27,498 nucleotides of DNA from Peptococcaceae bacterium (GCA_019420345.1 JAHZHI010000056.1:1-27498), one strand, 5' to 3'; positions 6,649 through 15,141 are shown, numbered from the stretch's first letter. A program made the numbers and translations. Notes: generated by a model not told the origin, from the letters alone.

Positions 6649-8743
6649 TCATTTCACCATCAATTTCTATTTTAAAATTACAATTTTTATTCGAGCATAC
6701 CTTGCTTGCGCCTTTTTTCGTAATATGCTCAACCAAATAGCCTTCGTTACATTGTGGACAAATTTCCCCAGTTGGTTTTTCCCAAGTAACAAAATCACAT
6801 TCTGGATAACGATCACATCCGTAAAAGACGCGCCCTTTCTTGGAACGCCGTTTTACAACATGTCCTTCTCCGCATTTTGGACATGTGACGCCGATTTCCT
6901 CAAATAGAGGACGCGCATTTTTACATTCTGGGAAACCTGTGCAAGCAAGGAATTTTCCGTATCGACCCATTTTAATCGCAAAAGGCCGACCACATTTCTC
7001 GCAAATAATATCTGTAATTTCGTCTTCTATTTTGACGTCATCACCAATATTTTCTTCAGCAATTGCTAATTTTTCACTGAATATTTTATAGAATTTGCGA
7101 ATAACATCTTTCCATTCTCGTTCGCCTTCTTCAATCAAGTCCAGATCACTTTCCAGACGAGCAGTAAAGTTTACGTTAATGATGTCGCCGAAATTTTGCA
7201 CGAGCAATTCATTGACCAGTTCCCCAACTTCTGTTGTATAGAAACTCTTTTTTTCACGATAAACATAGTTTCTCGCCGTAATGGTTTCAATAATGGAAGC
7301 ATAGGTACTTGGGCGGCCAATGCCTTTTTCTTCAAGTGTTTTTACCAGCGATGCTTCTGTATATCGCGCCGGTGGCTGCGTAAAATGCTGCTGAGGATCA
7401 TTTTTTACATGTGTAAGCACCTCTCCAGCCGTCAATGCCGGCAACTCTTTTTCCTTCTTTGAATCTGTTGAATCGTTGTAAACAACCTGATAACCAGGAA
7501 AAGTGTTGACAGTATAACTCGCAGAAAAAGTGTAATCTCCAGCATTAATTTCAGCATTTGTTACGTCAAACTTAGCAGCAGACATTTGACTTGCAATAAA
7601 TCGCGTCCATATCAATTTATATAATTTATATTCATCATTGGATAGATATTGTTTTATACTTTCGGGATCGCGTTCAATATAGGTTGGACGAATGGCTTCG
7701 TGCGCATCTTGAACATTCTGATTGACTTTTTTCTTCGATCCCGCCCCGCTTTCAGAACAATAAGCGTCACCATAATTTTCATTGATGTAGGTTTTGGCCT
7801 GATCTTTGGCTTGATCTGAAATACGCGTCGAATCCGTTCTCATATAAGTGATCAACCCTATACTTCCCGAACGGCCAAGCGTAACCCCTTCGTAAAGACT
7901 TTGGGCAATGCGCATTGTTTTTCGAGCTGTAAAATTAAGCTTTTTATTGGCTTCCTGTTGCATCACACTGGTTGTAAAAGGCAATGGTGCCTTTCGCTGC
8001 TTACCAGAAGTTTTTACATTTGCTACTTCATAAGTGACACCCTGCAGTTCGCTTAATATGGCATCCATTTCTTGTTCAGACCCAATAACATCAATCTTTT
8101 TTTGATGTTTTTTAGTTAATTTTGCTTGAAATGACTTACGCTCATGATTTTTCAGGGTAACTTCTAAAGACCAATATTCTTCTGGAACAAAATCTAAAAT
8201 TTCTTTTTCTCGCTCACATATCAGGCGCAAAGCAACAGACTGCACGCGGCCTGCACTAAGTCCTTTCTTGACCTTTCTCCAAAGCAATGGACTTAACTTA
8301 TACCCTACAATACGATCCAATACGCGTCGTGCTTGTTGAGCGTCAACGCGATTCATATCAATGATGCGTGGTTCTTTTATGGCTTTCTTCACTGCATCTT
8401 TTGTGATCTCATTAAAAGACACTCGGCACTTACTTTCAGGATCCAATCCTAAAATATATTGCAAATGCCAAGCAATCGCTTCCCCTTCACGGTCCGGGTC
8501 ACTTGCAAGCAACACACGATCTGCCTTTTTTGCCGCTTTTTTCAAATCTTTAATCAGCGGGCCTTTACCACGAATATTAATATACTTTACCGCAAAATCA
8601 TTATCGACATCCACGCCAAATTGACTTTTGGGAAGATCTCGTACGTGCCCCATTGAGGCAGCCACAGAAAAATCTCTGCCTAAGTAACGTTTAATAGTTT
8701 TAGCTTTTGCAGGTGATTCAACAATAACTAGCGTTTGTGTCAT
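6635..8743 (-). CDS. topA: DNA topoisomerase I
   Basis: This is a type IA topoisomerase that relaxes negative supercoils behind RNA polymerase. The Toprim domain at the N-terminus has E9 (IVESPAKAK) and DPDREGEA (82-89). The catalytic tyrosine is Y300 in GLITYMRTDSTRIS. Three C-terminal four-cysteine zinc ribbons are visible, starting CEKCGRP, CPKCGEG and CPQCNEG. Length 702 aa is typical for Bacillota. GAGGT lies about 10 nt before the ATG at 8743, and dprA ends 27 nt upstream. Confidence 0.98.
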   Translation of the reverse strand: MTQTLVIVESPAKAKTIKRYLGRDFSVAASMGHVRDLPKSQFGVDVDNDFAVKYINIRGKGPLIKDLKKAAKKADRVLLASDPDREGEAIAWHLQYILGLDPESKCRVSFNEITKDAVKKAIKEPRIIDMNRVDAQQARRVLDRIVGYKLSPLLWRKVKKGLSAGRVQSVALRLICEREKEILDFVPEEYWSLEVTLKNHERKSFQAKLTKKHQKKIDVIGSEQEMDAILSELQGVTYEVANVKTSGKQRKAPLPFTTSVMQQEANKKLNFTARKTMRIAQSLYEGVTLGRSGSIGLITYMRTDSTRISDQAKDQAKTYINENYGDAYCSESGAGSKKKVNQNVQDAHEAIRPTYIERDPESIKQYLSNDEYKLYKLIWTRFIASQMSAAKFDVTNAEINAGDYTFSASYTVNTFPGYQVVYNDSTDSKKEKELPALTAGEVLTHVKNDPQQHFTQPPARYTEASLVKTLEEKGIGRPSTYASIIETITARNYVYREKKSFYTTEVGELVNELLVQNFGDIINVNFTARLESDLDLIEEGEREWKDVIRKFYKIFSEKLAIAEENIGDDVKIEDEITDIICEKCGRPFAIKMGRYGKFLACTGFPECKNARPLFEEIGVTCPKCGEGHVVKRRSKKGRVFYGCDRYPECDFVTWEKPTGEICPQCNEGYLVEHITKKGASKVCSNKNCNFKIEIDGEMNDSE

Positions 8744-8770
8744 AAAAGCAATACCTCGAATTCAACGATT

Positions 8771-9871
8771 TCAATGATCGATTTTTGAATATCGTCTTCC
8801 AAAATCCTGTAATACAATATCTTCTAATTCAAATTCCAATAATACACTGTTTACAATGTGAATTGGCAACTTTGCAATTGCGCAAATTTCTTCTACATTC
8901 TGCGGTACACTACTTAATGCATCGTAAACTTTTTGCTCATTAGATGAAAATGATCTAATATTAGTGGAAATCGTTTCTGGTTCTTTAAACAGCTCTAGTT
9001 GCCCAAATTCTTCTAAAATATCACTTACTTGAGCAACCAACTTGGCGCCATCTTTAATTAAACGATGGCAGCCTACTGATTCCGGACTTGTAATCAATCC
9101 TGGAACTGCAAAAACCTCTTTCCCATATTCTAATGCATACCCTGCACTGATCAGAGAGCCACTTTTCTTAGCCGCTTCAACAACAACCAGGCCATCTGAA
9201 AGGCCTGCAATAATACGATTGCGTGCAGGAAAATGCCACGCAGTTGCTGGTGCATCCAGCGGCCATTCAGAAACAATCGCGCTCTTGGGATGTAAAACGA
9301 TTTCTTCAAACATTTTTTTATTTTCCCGAGGATAGATGCGATTGATGCCGCATCCCAAAACAGCAATAGTCCCTCCGCCGCCTTCTAAGGCACCTTTGTG
9401 CGAATTAACGTCGATTCCCTTTGCCAACCCACTAATAATGCAAATATTTTCATTAGAAAGCCCTTTAGCAAGCGTGTATGCAACATTCTTGCCATACGGG
9501 GTAGCACGTCGGCTACCAACCATGCCTATATTGATAGCAGACAACTGAAAGTGGCCTTTAATATATAAAATGCTTGGTGGTCTATAAATGTTTTTTAAAG
9601 CCTCCGGATAGTTTGGATCAATATACAGAAGAATCTGTATTCCAAAGTCTTCTAATAACTGTACACGCAAAGCCAAACGTTCCTGTGAAAAATAATCACA
9701 CCATATCTGCCATTTTTCTTTTGGAATTTCAGGCACAACTGCATGCAGCTTTTCAGCATCGAACGTTGTAAGCTCGTCAACCGAAAGTCGCATCATGGTC
9801 AAGCGCATGCTTTCATTACAGTTTTCTCCCCAAGCATCATGCAGGAGTGTAAACAACGCTTTTCCGTTCAT
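8771..9871 (-). CDS. dprA: DprA/Smf, DNA-processing protein for transformation
   Basis: DprA binds incoming single-stranded DNA and loads RecA during natural transformation. The Rossmann-like core shows VGSRRATPYG, SGLAKGIDVNSHKGAL and a GCGINRIYPREN stretch. A winged-helix-like region forms the C-terminus (about 300-366). I choose the ATG at 9871 (MNGKALF), because GGAGGG lies 6 nt upstream of it. A reading from 9931 would run through the promoter and lacks a ribosome site. This gives 366 aa, usual for DprA. It is the first gene of the block that runs to codY. The sequence alone does not show whether the strain is competent. Confidence 0.95.
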   Translation of the reverse strand: MNGKALFTLLHDAWGENCNESMRLTMMRLSVDELTTFDAEKLHAVVPEIPKEKWQIWCDYFSQERLALRVQLLEDFGIQILLYIDPNYPEALKNIYRPPSILYIKGHFQLSAINIGMVGSRRATPYGKNVAYTLAKGLSNENICIISGLAKGIDVNSHKGALEGGGGTIAVLGCGINRIYPRENKKMFEEIVLHPKSAIVSEWPLDAPATAWHFPARNRIIAGLSDGLVVVEAAKKSGSLISAGYALEYGKEVFAVPGLITSPESVGCHRLIKDGAKLVAQVSDILEEFGQLELFKEPETISTNIRSFSSNEQKVYDALSSVPQNVEEICAIAKLPIHIVNSVLLEFELEDIVLQDFGRRYSKIDH

Positions 9872-9897
9872 ACACATCCCTCCAATGTACCATTGCA

Positions 9898-9931
9898 ATT
9901 GTAGCATGTAATTATTTGCTTGTATAGTCAA
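9898..9931 (-). promoter_or_regulatory. Putative promoter of the dprA-topA-trmFO-xerC-hslVU-codY block
   Basis: TACAAT (9898-9903) is preceded by TG one base upstream (extended -10, TGCTACAAT). A TTGACT lies at 9926-9931, but the spacing is 22 bp, too long for a standard pair, so the extended -10 probably carries the activity. It sits just before the dprA ribosome site. Later genes overlap so tightly that no other promoter is obvious. Confidence 0.45.
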
Positions 9932-9958
9932 AACAGAGAAATATTTCGATTTTTTTAA

Positions 9959-10597
9959 TCATTTCGAATTATCTATTGCATCAGCAGCTGGACACAGATT
10001 TTTTACGCAGCAGCTTTCACATTGGGGACGTTGCGCTTTACAAATTTTTCGGCCATGCCAAATAAAGAGATGATGTGAATCACACCATAATTCTCTTGGA
10101 ATGGTTGCCATTAACTGCTGCTCAACCCCTTCAACCGTTTTGTGATTTGCAAAACCTAAACGCTGTGACACACGAAAAACATGTGTATCAACTGCAAATG
10201 CCGGAATATGAAAAGCATTACACAAAACGACATTCGCCGTCTTGCGACCAACCCCAGGCAATTCTTGCAACAAAGCTCGTTCATTTGGCACTTCACCATT
10301 ATATTTTTCAACGAGCATTTTTGACGCCTTTATAATGCTCTTACTCTTGTTTCTGTATAAGCCGATTGAATTGATTTCATTTGCCAGTTCTTCTTCTGTC
10401 ACCTTACTCATCTCGAAAGGAGTCGGAAATTTTTTAAACAAATCTGGTGTCACCATGTTCACGCGTACATCTGTTGATTGTGCCGAGAGAATAGTTGCAA
10501 CCAATAATTCAAACGGATTATGAAAATTTAACCCCGAGCCAATATCACCGTAATGATCATTTAATATTTCTAAAACTTTGCTTTGCCTTTCGTCCAT
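9959..10597 (-). CDS. nth: Endonuclease III (DNA glycosylase/AP lyase)
   Basis: Nth excises oxidised pyrimidines and nicks the abasic site in base-excision repair. The helix-hairpin-helix is ELPGVGRKTAN with catalytic Lys119, and Asp137 follows in AVDTHVFR. The C-terminal [4Fe-4S] loop has the expected spacing C186-x6-C193-x2-C196-x5-C202. Length 212 aa is typical. The ribosome site is G-rich (GGGGGA) and lies directly after the T-run of the mecA terminator, with no promoter visible in the 51-bp gap. Expression may rely on read-through. Confidence 0.97.
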   Translation of the reverse strand: MDERQSKVLEILNDHYGDIGSGLNFHNPFELLVATILSAQSTDVRVNMVTPDLFKKFPTPFEMSKVTEEELANEINSIGLYRNKSKSIIKASKMLVEKYNGEVPNERALLQELPGVGRKTANVVLCNAFHIPAFAVDTHVFRVSQRLGFANHKTVEGVEQQLMATIPRELWCDSHHLFIWHGRKICKAQRPQCESCCVKNLCPAADAIDNSK

Positions 10598-10609
10598 ATT
10601 TGTTCCCCC

Positions 10610-10643
10610 AAAAAAACACTGTATACCAAGCTGTATACAGTGT
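10610..10643 (-). terminator. Terminator between mecA and nth
   Basis: A perfect 11-bp stem (10616-10626 with 10633-10643) and a 6-nt loop are followed on the minus strand by T7 (10610-10616). It starts 5 nt after the mecA stop and ends only 13 nt before the nth start codon, so it could attenuate nth. Confidence 0.85.
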
Positions 10644-10648
10644 CATTT

Positions 10649-11176
10649 TTATAATTTACTTAACATCGTTAGGGCATTTTCACGAATCAACAACTTACCA
10701 TGTTCATTAAGGAACTCCCTTGTCATTTGAGAGATTTCGCCATATTCGACAAAGTGTCCCCGCGAACTTTCTTCTATACTATTTACATCCTGAATGTATA
10801 ACCCGTATCGGTCATCATATTTGAACAGATCACTTTCACACGCTTCTTCAGCGCTGATCAAATGTGCCAACTCAATGACGTCATCCAGCGATTGAAATTC
10901 AAAAACCGCCCAAGGTTCGTCTATAACCTCTTCAGGTGTGATTAGATCAAAGTTAATGTCTTCGCTGTTAATCTTCGTAATCGTTAAAATCATACTCTCT
11001 TCTGATAGAGGATACGCTTCCACCATCAAGCTCGTATTATGAACCACTTCGAATCCAAATTGAAGCCGCGCTTGCTCAATAATATCTTTAAATAGCGTCC
11101 TCATATCTCTGCCAAACATGTCCTTCTTTGTAACAATAATTTGCAGCTGATCATCATTAATCAGGTTTATTTTCAT
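10649..11176 (-). CDS. mecA: MecA-family adaptor protein for ClpC-type proteases
   Basis: MecA-type adaptors bring targets such as ComK to ClpCP and stimulate ClpC. The product has the family N-terminus (MKINLINDDQLQIIVTKKDM) and a C-terminal domain ending FLNEHGKLLIRENALTML, close to MecA tails. At 175 aa it is shorter than Bacillus MecA (about 218 aa), mainly because the acidic linker between the domains is short. The start is the ATG at 11176, after AAGGAGG. A TTG-initiated reading from 11200 would swallow the ribosome site. It follows tsaD by 33 nt and ends at a strong terminator. Targets cannot be read from the sequence. With dprA nearby, competence control is possible but not shown. Confidence 0.85.
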   Translation of the reverse strand: MKINLINDDQLQIIVTKKDMFGRDMRTLFKDIIEQARLQFGFEVVHNTSLMVEAYPLSEESMILTITKINSEDINFDLITPEEVIDEPWAVFEFQSLDDVIELAHLISAEEACESDLFKYDDRYGLYIQDVNSIEESSRGHFVEYGEISQMTREFLNEHGKLLIRENALTMLSKL

Positions 11177-11209
11177 TTTGCGGCCTCCTTCCTTAATCAA
11201 ATGTTCATA

Positions 11210-12250
11210 CTATTTTTTCATACTGATAACATACTCGGAAAACGGTAATTGCGCAACAGCATTTAAATCATATTCAGCAAATTCATTTCTATCATACTTA
11301 TAAGCGGCTGCCGCACCTATCATCGCCGCGTTATCAGTACATAATGAAAGTGGTGGATAATACAAAGAATATCCATTTTCTGCACATGATTTTTCGAATC
11401 GTTCTCTAATACGTGAATTGGCCGATACACCGCCAGCTAATAGCAGCGTATGAATATCTTGTTCTTTCATCGCTTGTAAAGTATGGTCTACAAGTACATC
11501 AACCACTGCTTCTTGAAAGCTTGCTGCCACATCGCTGCGATTGATGGATTCATGTTTCATTTCAGCCTGATTCAAATAATTCAAAACCGCCGACTTTAAC
11601 CCGCTAAAACTAAAATTAAGAGGTTCATCTAGTTTAGCGCGTGGAAATGCAATCGCTTTTGGATCACCTTGCTTCGCCAGTGCATCAATTTTTGGTCCGC
11701 CTGGATAGCCCAAACCAATCGCTCTCGCGACTTTATCAAAAGCTTCTCCTGCCGCATCGTCCACAGTTTGGCCTAAAATTTCGTAATGACCATGTGAAGC
11801 AATTTTAACAATATTCGTATGCCCACCAGACACCACAAGACAAATACAAGGCAGCGTAATATCAGGATTGGCTAAGAAATTAGCATAAATATGTCCTTCT
11901 ATATGATGGACACCAATCAGCGGTTTTCCAAGCGCATAGGCCAAACCTTTCGCCGTGCTGAGCCCCACCAGCAATGCGCCAATCAGGCCCGGGCCCATTG
12001 TCACAGCAATAGCATCAATATCTTCAAAAGAATAGCCGCTTTCAACCAAACTTTCCTCGATCACAATGTCAATGTATTCTAAATGCTTTCGTGAAGCAAC
12101 TTCAGGAACAACGCCGCCAAACTTTTCATGGATTTTAATTTGTGTTGATACAACATTGGAACAAATTTCATGACCATTTTTTATTACTGCACAAGCTGTT
12201 TCATCGCAGCTTGATTCTATCGCCAAAATAAGACTCTTTAATTCACTCAT
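11210..12250 (-). CDS. tsaD: TsaD, t6A transferase subunit
   Basis: TsaD transfers the threonylcarbamoyl group from threonylcarbamoyl-AMP to A37 of ANN-decoding tRNAs, working with TsaB and TsaE. ASKHA-fold landmarks are IESSCDETAC, GGVVPEVASRKHLE, the metal-binding HIEGH (H116, H120) and the TVDDAAGEAFDKVAR block. Near the C-terminus come LAGGVSAN and CTDNAAMIG. Length 346 aa is typical. The ATG at 12250 overlaps the end of rimI by 8 nt. Confidence 0.98.
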   Translation of the reverse strand: MSELKSLILAIESSCDETACAVIKNGHEICSNVVSTQIKIHEKFGGVVPEVASRKHLEYIDIVIEESLVESGYSFEDIDAIAVTMGPGLIGALLVGLSTAKGLAYALGKPLIGVHHIEGHIYANFLANPDITLPCICLVVSGGHTNIVKIASHGHYEILGQTVDDAAGEAFDKVARAIGLGYPGGPKIDALAKQGDPKAIAFPRAKLDEPLNFSFSGLKSAVLNYLNQAEMKHESINRSDVAASFQEAVVDVLVDHTLQAMKEQDIHTLLLAGGVSANSRIRERFEKSCAENGYSLYYPPLSLCTDNAAMIGAAAAYKYDRNEFAEYDLNAVAQLPFSEYVISMKK

Positions 12251-12689
12251 TTTCTCTCTTCCATTCCATCATAAGTGCATCGCTCCCATCATGATAATAG
12301 GCTGGACGTTTCCCAAACAAAGCAAATCCAAACGCTTGATACATTTTTATCGCGCTGATATTCTGCGCATTGACTTCCAGAACACAGCGCTGAACCTCAA
12401 GCATTTTGAGCACCTGCTCCAAAAGGATTCTGCCATAATGAAGGCCACGACAAGATGGAACAATTCCTATGCGTTCAATTTCAGCTTCACCATCAAAGCA
12501 AGTCAGCAACACATAGCCTATCGGCCGATCATCTTTTTCGATAACAAAACCATACCGAATCGATGCACACAACAGCGCTTCTATTGTTTCAAGGGACCAC
12601 GCGTCATCCGGAAAACACGCTTTTTCAAGATTTGCCAAAATATCATAAGAGATATTTTCTTCGACAGACTTAATCTTCAAGTCGTTCAC
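12243..12689 (-). CDS. rimI: RimI-type GNAT N-acetyltransferase
   Basis: This 148-aa GNAT enzyme is probably an N-terminal acetyltransferase like RimI, which acetylates ribosomal protein S18. The acetyl-CoA loop is seen in IERIGIVPSCRGLHYGRIL, and the C-terminal NAIxMYQAFGF-like signature in NISAIKMYQAFGFAL. It sits between tsaB and tsaD, the usual place for rimI. The start is uncertain: a GTG at 12689 overlaps tsaB by 20 nt, and a TTG three codons in (12680) would give MKIKSVEEN. Both lie within reach of purine-rich sequence. Confidence 0.93.
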   Translation of the reverse strand: MNDLKIKSVEENISYDILANLEKACFPDDAWSLETIEALLCASIRYGFVIEKDDRPIGYVLLTCFDGEAEIERIGIVPSCRGLHYGRILLEQVLKMLEVQRCVLEVNAQNISAIKMYQAFGFALFGKRPAYYHDGSDALMMEWKRENE

Positions 12690-13398
12690 CTGGATGCTGC
12701 TCCCGCCACTTTATGACGGCTTCTGATTCTCTCAAATATAATGGTTCGACGCGCATTCCATGTAAATCTGACCATTCATCATAACATTCCTGTGCAAGTT
12801 GCGCCAACGCATCCGCACATACAAACTTTCTGCATCCTGTTGCCAGAATTGCACGTGCTCCCAAAGCGGCATGAATGGTTTCTTCAAAAACATCCACACC
12901 ATCGCCGGTAAAATAAACCATCGGCTCTCCAGAAACTGTTTGTATTTCCTGCAATAAGTCCATAATGCCAATCGCCTGATAATCACTTTGGCGCAAGATG
13001 CTATGACCATCAGAACGATAAACCGCCGTATAAACCTGCTGTCTACGCGCATTCATAATAGGCACAATCAAACCATTTATTCCCGCACCATTCTGAGAGA
13101 GAACATCTAATGTAGGAATAGGAATCAAAGGTTTCTTTAATCCTAATGCCATACCTTTCGCAGTTGAAAATCCGATGCGCAAACCGGTGAACGATCCAGG
13201 ACCTGATGTGATTGCTATTGCATCAATCGCCTCCATACTCATAGTGGTGATTGTCATTAAACAATCGATGGTAGGAAGTAATTGCTCGGAATGAGTAAGC
13301 CCAACATTCAACTGGGTATGAGCAATGATTTCTCCCTCTTTCATAATCGCTGCAGCTCCCGATGAGCTTGCGGTATCAAAGGCTAAAATATTCATCAT
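12670..13398 (-). CDS. tsaB: TsaB, t6A complex scaffold subunit
   Basis: TsaB is a TsaD paralogue without catalytic metal ligands that dimerises with TsaD in the bacterial t6A complex. It shows NILAFDTASSSGAAAI at the N-terminus and ITSGPGSFTGLRIGFSTAKG, the typical TsaB block. Length is 242 aa. Two adjacent ATGs (13398, 13395) are both compatible with AAAGGA upstream. The start lies inside the end of tsaE (23-nt overlap), so translation is coupled. Confidence 0.97.
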   Translation of the reverse strand: MMNILAFDTASSSGAAAIMKEGEIIAHTQLNVGLTHSEQLLPTIDCLMTITTMSMEAIDAIAITSGPGSFTGLRIGFSTAKGMALGLKKPLIPIPTLDVLSQNGAGINGLIVPIMNARRQQVYTAVYRSDGHSILRQSDYQAIGIMDLLQEIQTVSGEPMVYFTGDGVDVFEETIHAALGARAILATGCRKFVCADALAQLAQECYDEWSDLHGMRVEPLYLRESEAVIKWREQHPGERLED

Positions 13399-13834
13399 AC
13401 GCTTCCTTTATATGTCCACAGTCTCCTTGTATTGTTAATGTCACCATTCTCCCGGTTTCTGAACGCGACAGCTGAAGTCTTGCATAAGATTCCGGCAAAA
13501 AAGATTCTGCAATTTCCGGCCATTCAACAACACAAACACCATGACCAAAAAAATATTCTTCAACGCCTAAGTCATACAACTGCGTTTCATCTTCAACACG
13601 ATATAAATCCATATGATACAACGGAAGATTTCCAGAGAGATATTCACTGATGATCACGAAGGTCGGACTGTTAACCGTTTCTTCTACGCCAAGCCCCGCG
13701 GCCAATCCTTGCGTAAAAGTTGTTTTTCCTGCTCCCAAATCACCTTCTAACAGCAATACATCACCGGCACGCAATTTTTTACCAATATGTTTTCCTAATG
13801 CGATAGTGTCCTCAAAAGACTGCAATGATTCCAT
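13376..13834 (-). CDS. tsaE: TsaE, ATPase of the t6A complex
   Basis: TsaE is the small P-loop ATPase that drives multiple turnover by TsaBD. The Walker A is GDLGAGKT (31-38). The family block YHMDLYRVED and the later VVEWPE are present. The start is the ATG at 13834 (MESLQSFED), with AAAGGA upstream, giving 152 aa. The open frame continues further, but that part is only the reverse reading of the tRNA gene and its terminator. The start codon is 27 nt after the tRNA terminator stem. There is no room for a promoter between them. Confidence 0.96.
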   Translation of the reverse strand: MESLQSFEDTIALGKHIGKKLRAGDVLLLEGDLGAGKTTFTQGLAAGLGVEETVNSPTFVIISEYLSGNLPLYHMDLYRVEDETQLYDLGVEEYFFGHGVCVVEWPEIAESFLPESYARLQLSRSETGRMVTLTIQGDCGHIKEAYDEYFSL

Positions 13835-13854
13835 GTTTTTCCTTTCTCCAAGAA

Positions 13855-13891
13855 ACGAAAAAGGGTGTTTCAGACAAGCTGAAACACCCTT
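13855..13891 (-). terminator. Intrinsic terminator between tRNA-CAU and tsaE
   Basis: A perfect 13-bp stem (13861-13873 with 13879-13891) and a 5-nt loop are followed on the minus strand by TTTTTCGTTT. It starts two bases after the tRNA discriminator and ends close to the tsaE ribosome site, so it should partly separate tRNA production from tsaE expression. Confidence 0.85.
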
Positions 13892-13893
13892 CG

Positions 13894-13965
13894 TGGGCCC
13901 ACTTGGCATCGAACCAAGGACCGTCCGGTTATGAGCCGGATGCTCTGCCGCTGAGCTATAGGCCC
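13894..13965 (-). tRNA. tRNA with anticodon CAU, probably tRNA-Ile2 (lysidine type)
   Basis: A full cloverleaf of 72 nt can be folded. It has a 7-bp acceptor stem (GGGCCTA with TGGGCCC, one G-U), D arm GCTC/GAGC, anticodon arm TCCGG-CTCATAA-CCGGA and T arm CTTGG/CCAAG with TTCGATG. The discriminator is A and CCA is not encoded. The anticodon CAU is at 13931-13933. It is not the initiator: pair 1-72 is G-C and the three-G anticodon stem is absent. Acceptor pairs C4-G69 and C5-G68 are those TilS recognises in E. coli tRNA-Ile2, and the anticodon arm matches the Bacillus Ile-CAU pattern. I therefore favour tRNA-Ile2 over elongator Met. U36-A37 makes it a t6A substrate. Confidence 0.9.
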
Positions 13966-13986
13966 ATGACGCCATGCATCCTACAT

Positions 13987-14015
13987 ATTATAGCCCAAAA
14001 CTCTAGACTAGTCAA
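13987..14015 (-). promoter_or_regulatory. Consensus promoter of the tRNA gene, overlapping the rpoD stop
   Basis: TTGACT (14010-14015), an exact 17-bp spacer and TATAAT (13987-13992). The -35 overlaps the last codons and stop of rpoD. Start of transcription would be near 13980, giving a leader of about 15 nt before the tRNA. It is the closest match to sigma-A consensus near this cluster, and the only promoter I see for tRNA-tsaE-tsaB-rimI-tsaD-mecA. Confidence 0.85.
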
Positions 14016-15141
14016 GGTAATCTTTCAGCTTGCGACTTCTACTTGGATGTCTCAGTTTTCGCAAAGCCTTTGCTTCAATTTGGCGGATACGTTCACGCGT
14101 TACACCAAATTCCTGTCCAACCTCTTCCAAAGTTCTGGAACGGCCGTCATCCAAGCCAAAACGCAACCGCAACACCTTCGCTTCTCTTGGCGTCAGTGTT
14201 TCTAATACTTCTTCCAGCTGTTCCTTCAATAATATGTAACTGGCCGCTTCATCTGGTGCCGGTGCATCCTCATCTTCAATAAAGTCGCCCAAATGGCTGT
14301 CTTCTTCTTCACCAATTGGCGTCTCAAGAGAGACAGGTTCTTGCGCAACCTTTTGAATTTCTCGTACACGTTCCGGCGCCAAATCCATCACAGCGCCAAT
14401 CTGTTCTGGGGTCGGATCGGTTCCCAATTCTTGCAGCAATTGACGAGACACACGAACAAGTTTATTGATGGTCTCTACCATATGAACTGGGATACGAATG
14501 GTACGTGCCTGGTCAGCGATCGCACGTGTGATTGCCTGACGAATCCACCAAGTTGCATAGGTACTAAATTTGAAGCCTTTTTTATAGTCGAACTTTTCAA
14601 CAGCTTTCAGCAGGCCTAAATTACCTTCCTGAATCAGATCCAAGAAAAGCATACCACGCCCAACATAACGTTTAGCAATGCTTACAACCAGACGCAAGTT
14701 GGCCTCAGCCAATTGATTTTTGGCTTCTTCATCGCCTTCCTGCATACGCTTTGCCAATTCAACTTCTTCGTCGGCTTTCAACAATGGAACGCGGCCGATT
14801 TCTTTTAAATACATACGTACAGGGTCATCAATACCAACATCATCCGGAATGGAGAGGTCCAGTTCAATCTCTTCTTCCTCTTCGGCATTTTTAAAATCAT
14901 CTTCAGTTGGTTCGATGTCTTCATCGTCAGCGTCATCAGAATCATCTTTTAACGTCAAGCCTAATTGATTGAGCTGTTCAAACAGAATCTCCATTTCATC
15001 TGGCGACAAATCCATTTTTCCTAAAGCGTCGCCAATTTCTTCATAAGTAAGCTCGCCCTTTTTCCGACCAAGAGCCAATAATGGCACAATGGCTTGCTTC
15101 GCGTTCTCTCTTCTTGTTCCATTTTTCGCTTGTTCTGCCAT
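14008..15141 (-). CDS. rpoD: Primary sigma factor RpoD/SigA
   Basis: This is the housekeeping sigma-70 factor, which should direct transcription from most promoters in this window. After an acidic region 1.1-like N-terminus, region 1.2 starts near DPVRMYLKEIGRVPLL. Region 2 contains LIQEGNLGLLKAVEKFDY and FSTYATWWIRQAITRAI. Region 4.2 contains LEEVGQEFGVTRERIRQIEAKALRKLRHP. Length 377 aa is the short Bacillota form, without the large non-conserved insert of Proteobacteria. Its ATG at 15141 overlaps the dnaG stop (TAATG), so the two are coupled. Its last codons form part of the tRNA promoter. Confidence 0.98.
   Translation of the reverse strand: MAEQAKNGTRRENAKQAIVPLLALGRKKGELTYEEIGDALGKMDLSPDEMEILFEQLNQLGLTLKDDSDDADDEDIEPTEDDFKNAEEEEEIELDLSIPDDVGIDDPVRMYLKEIGRVPLLKADEEVELAKRMQEGDEEAKNQLAEANLRLVVSIAKRYVGRGMLFLDLIQEGNLGLLKAVEKFDYKKGFKFSTYATWWIRQAITRAIADQARTIRIPVHMVETINKLVRVSRQLLQELGTDPTPEQIGAVMDLAPERVREIQKVAQEPVSLETPIGEEEDSHLGDFIEDEDAPAPDEAASYILLKEQLEEVLETLTPREAKVLRLRFGLDDGRSRTLEEVGQEFGVTRERIRQIEAKALRKLRHPSRSRKLKDYLD

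Noticed and set aside
13894..13965. Initiator tRNA-fMet
   Set aside because: Pair 1-72 is a normal G-C and the anticodon stem lacks the three consecutive G-C pairs of initiators.
13835..13975. N-terminal extension of TsaE
   Set aside because: This is only the reading of the tRNA gene and its terminator. The ribosome site and P-loop spacing place the start at 13834.
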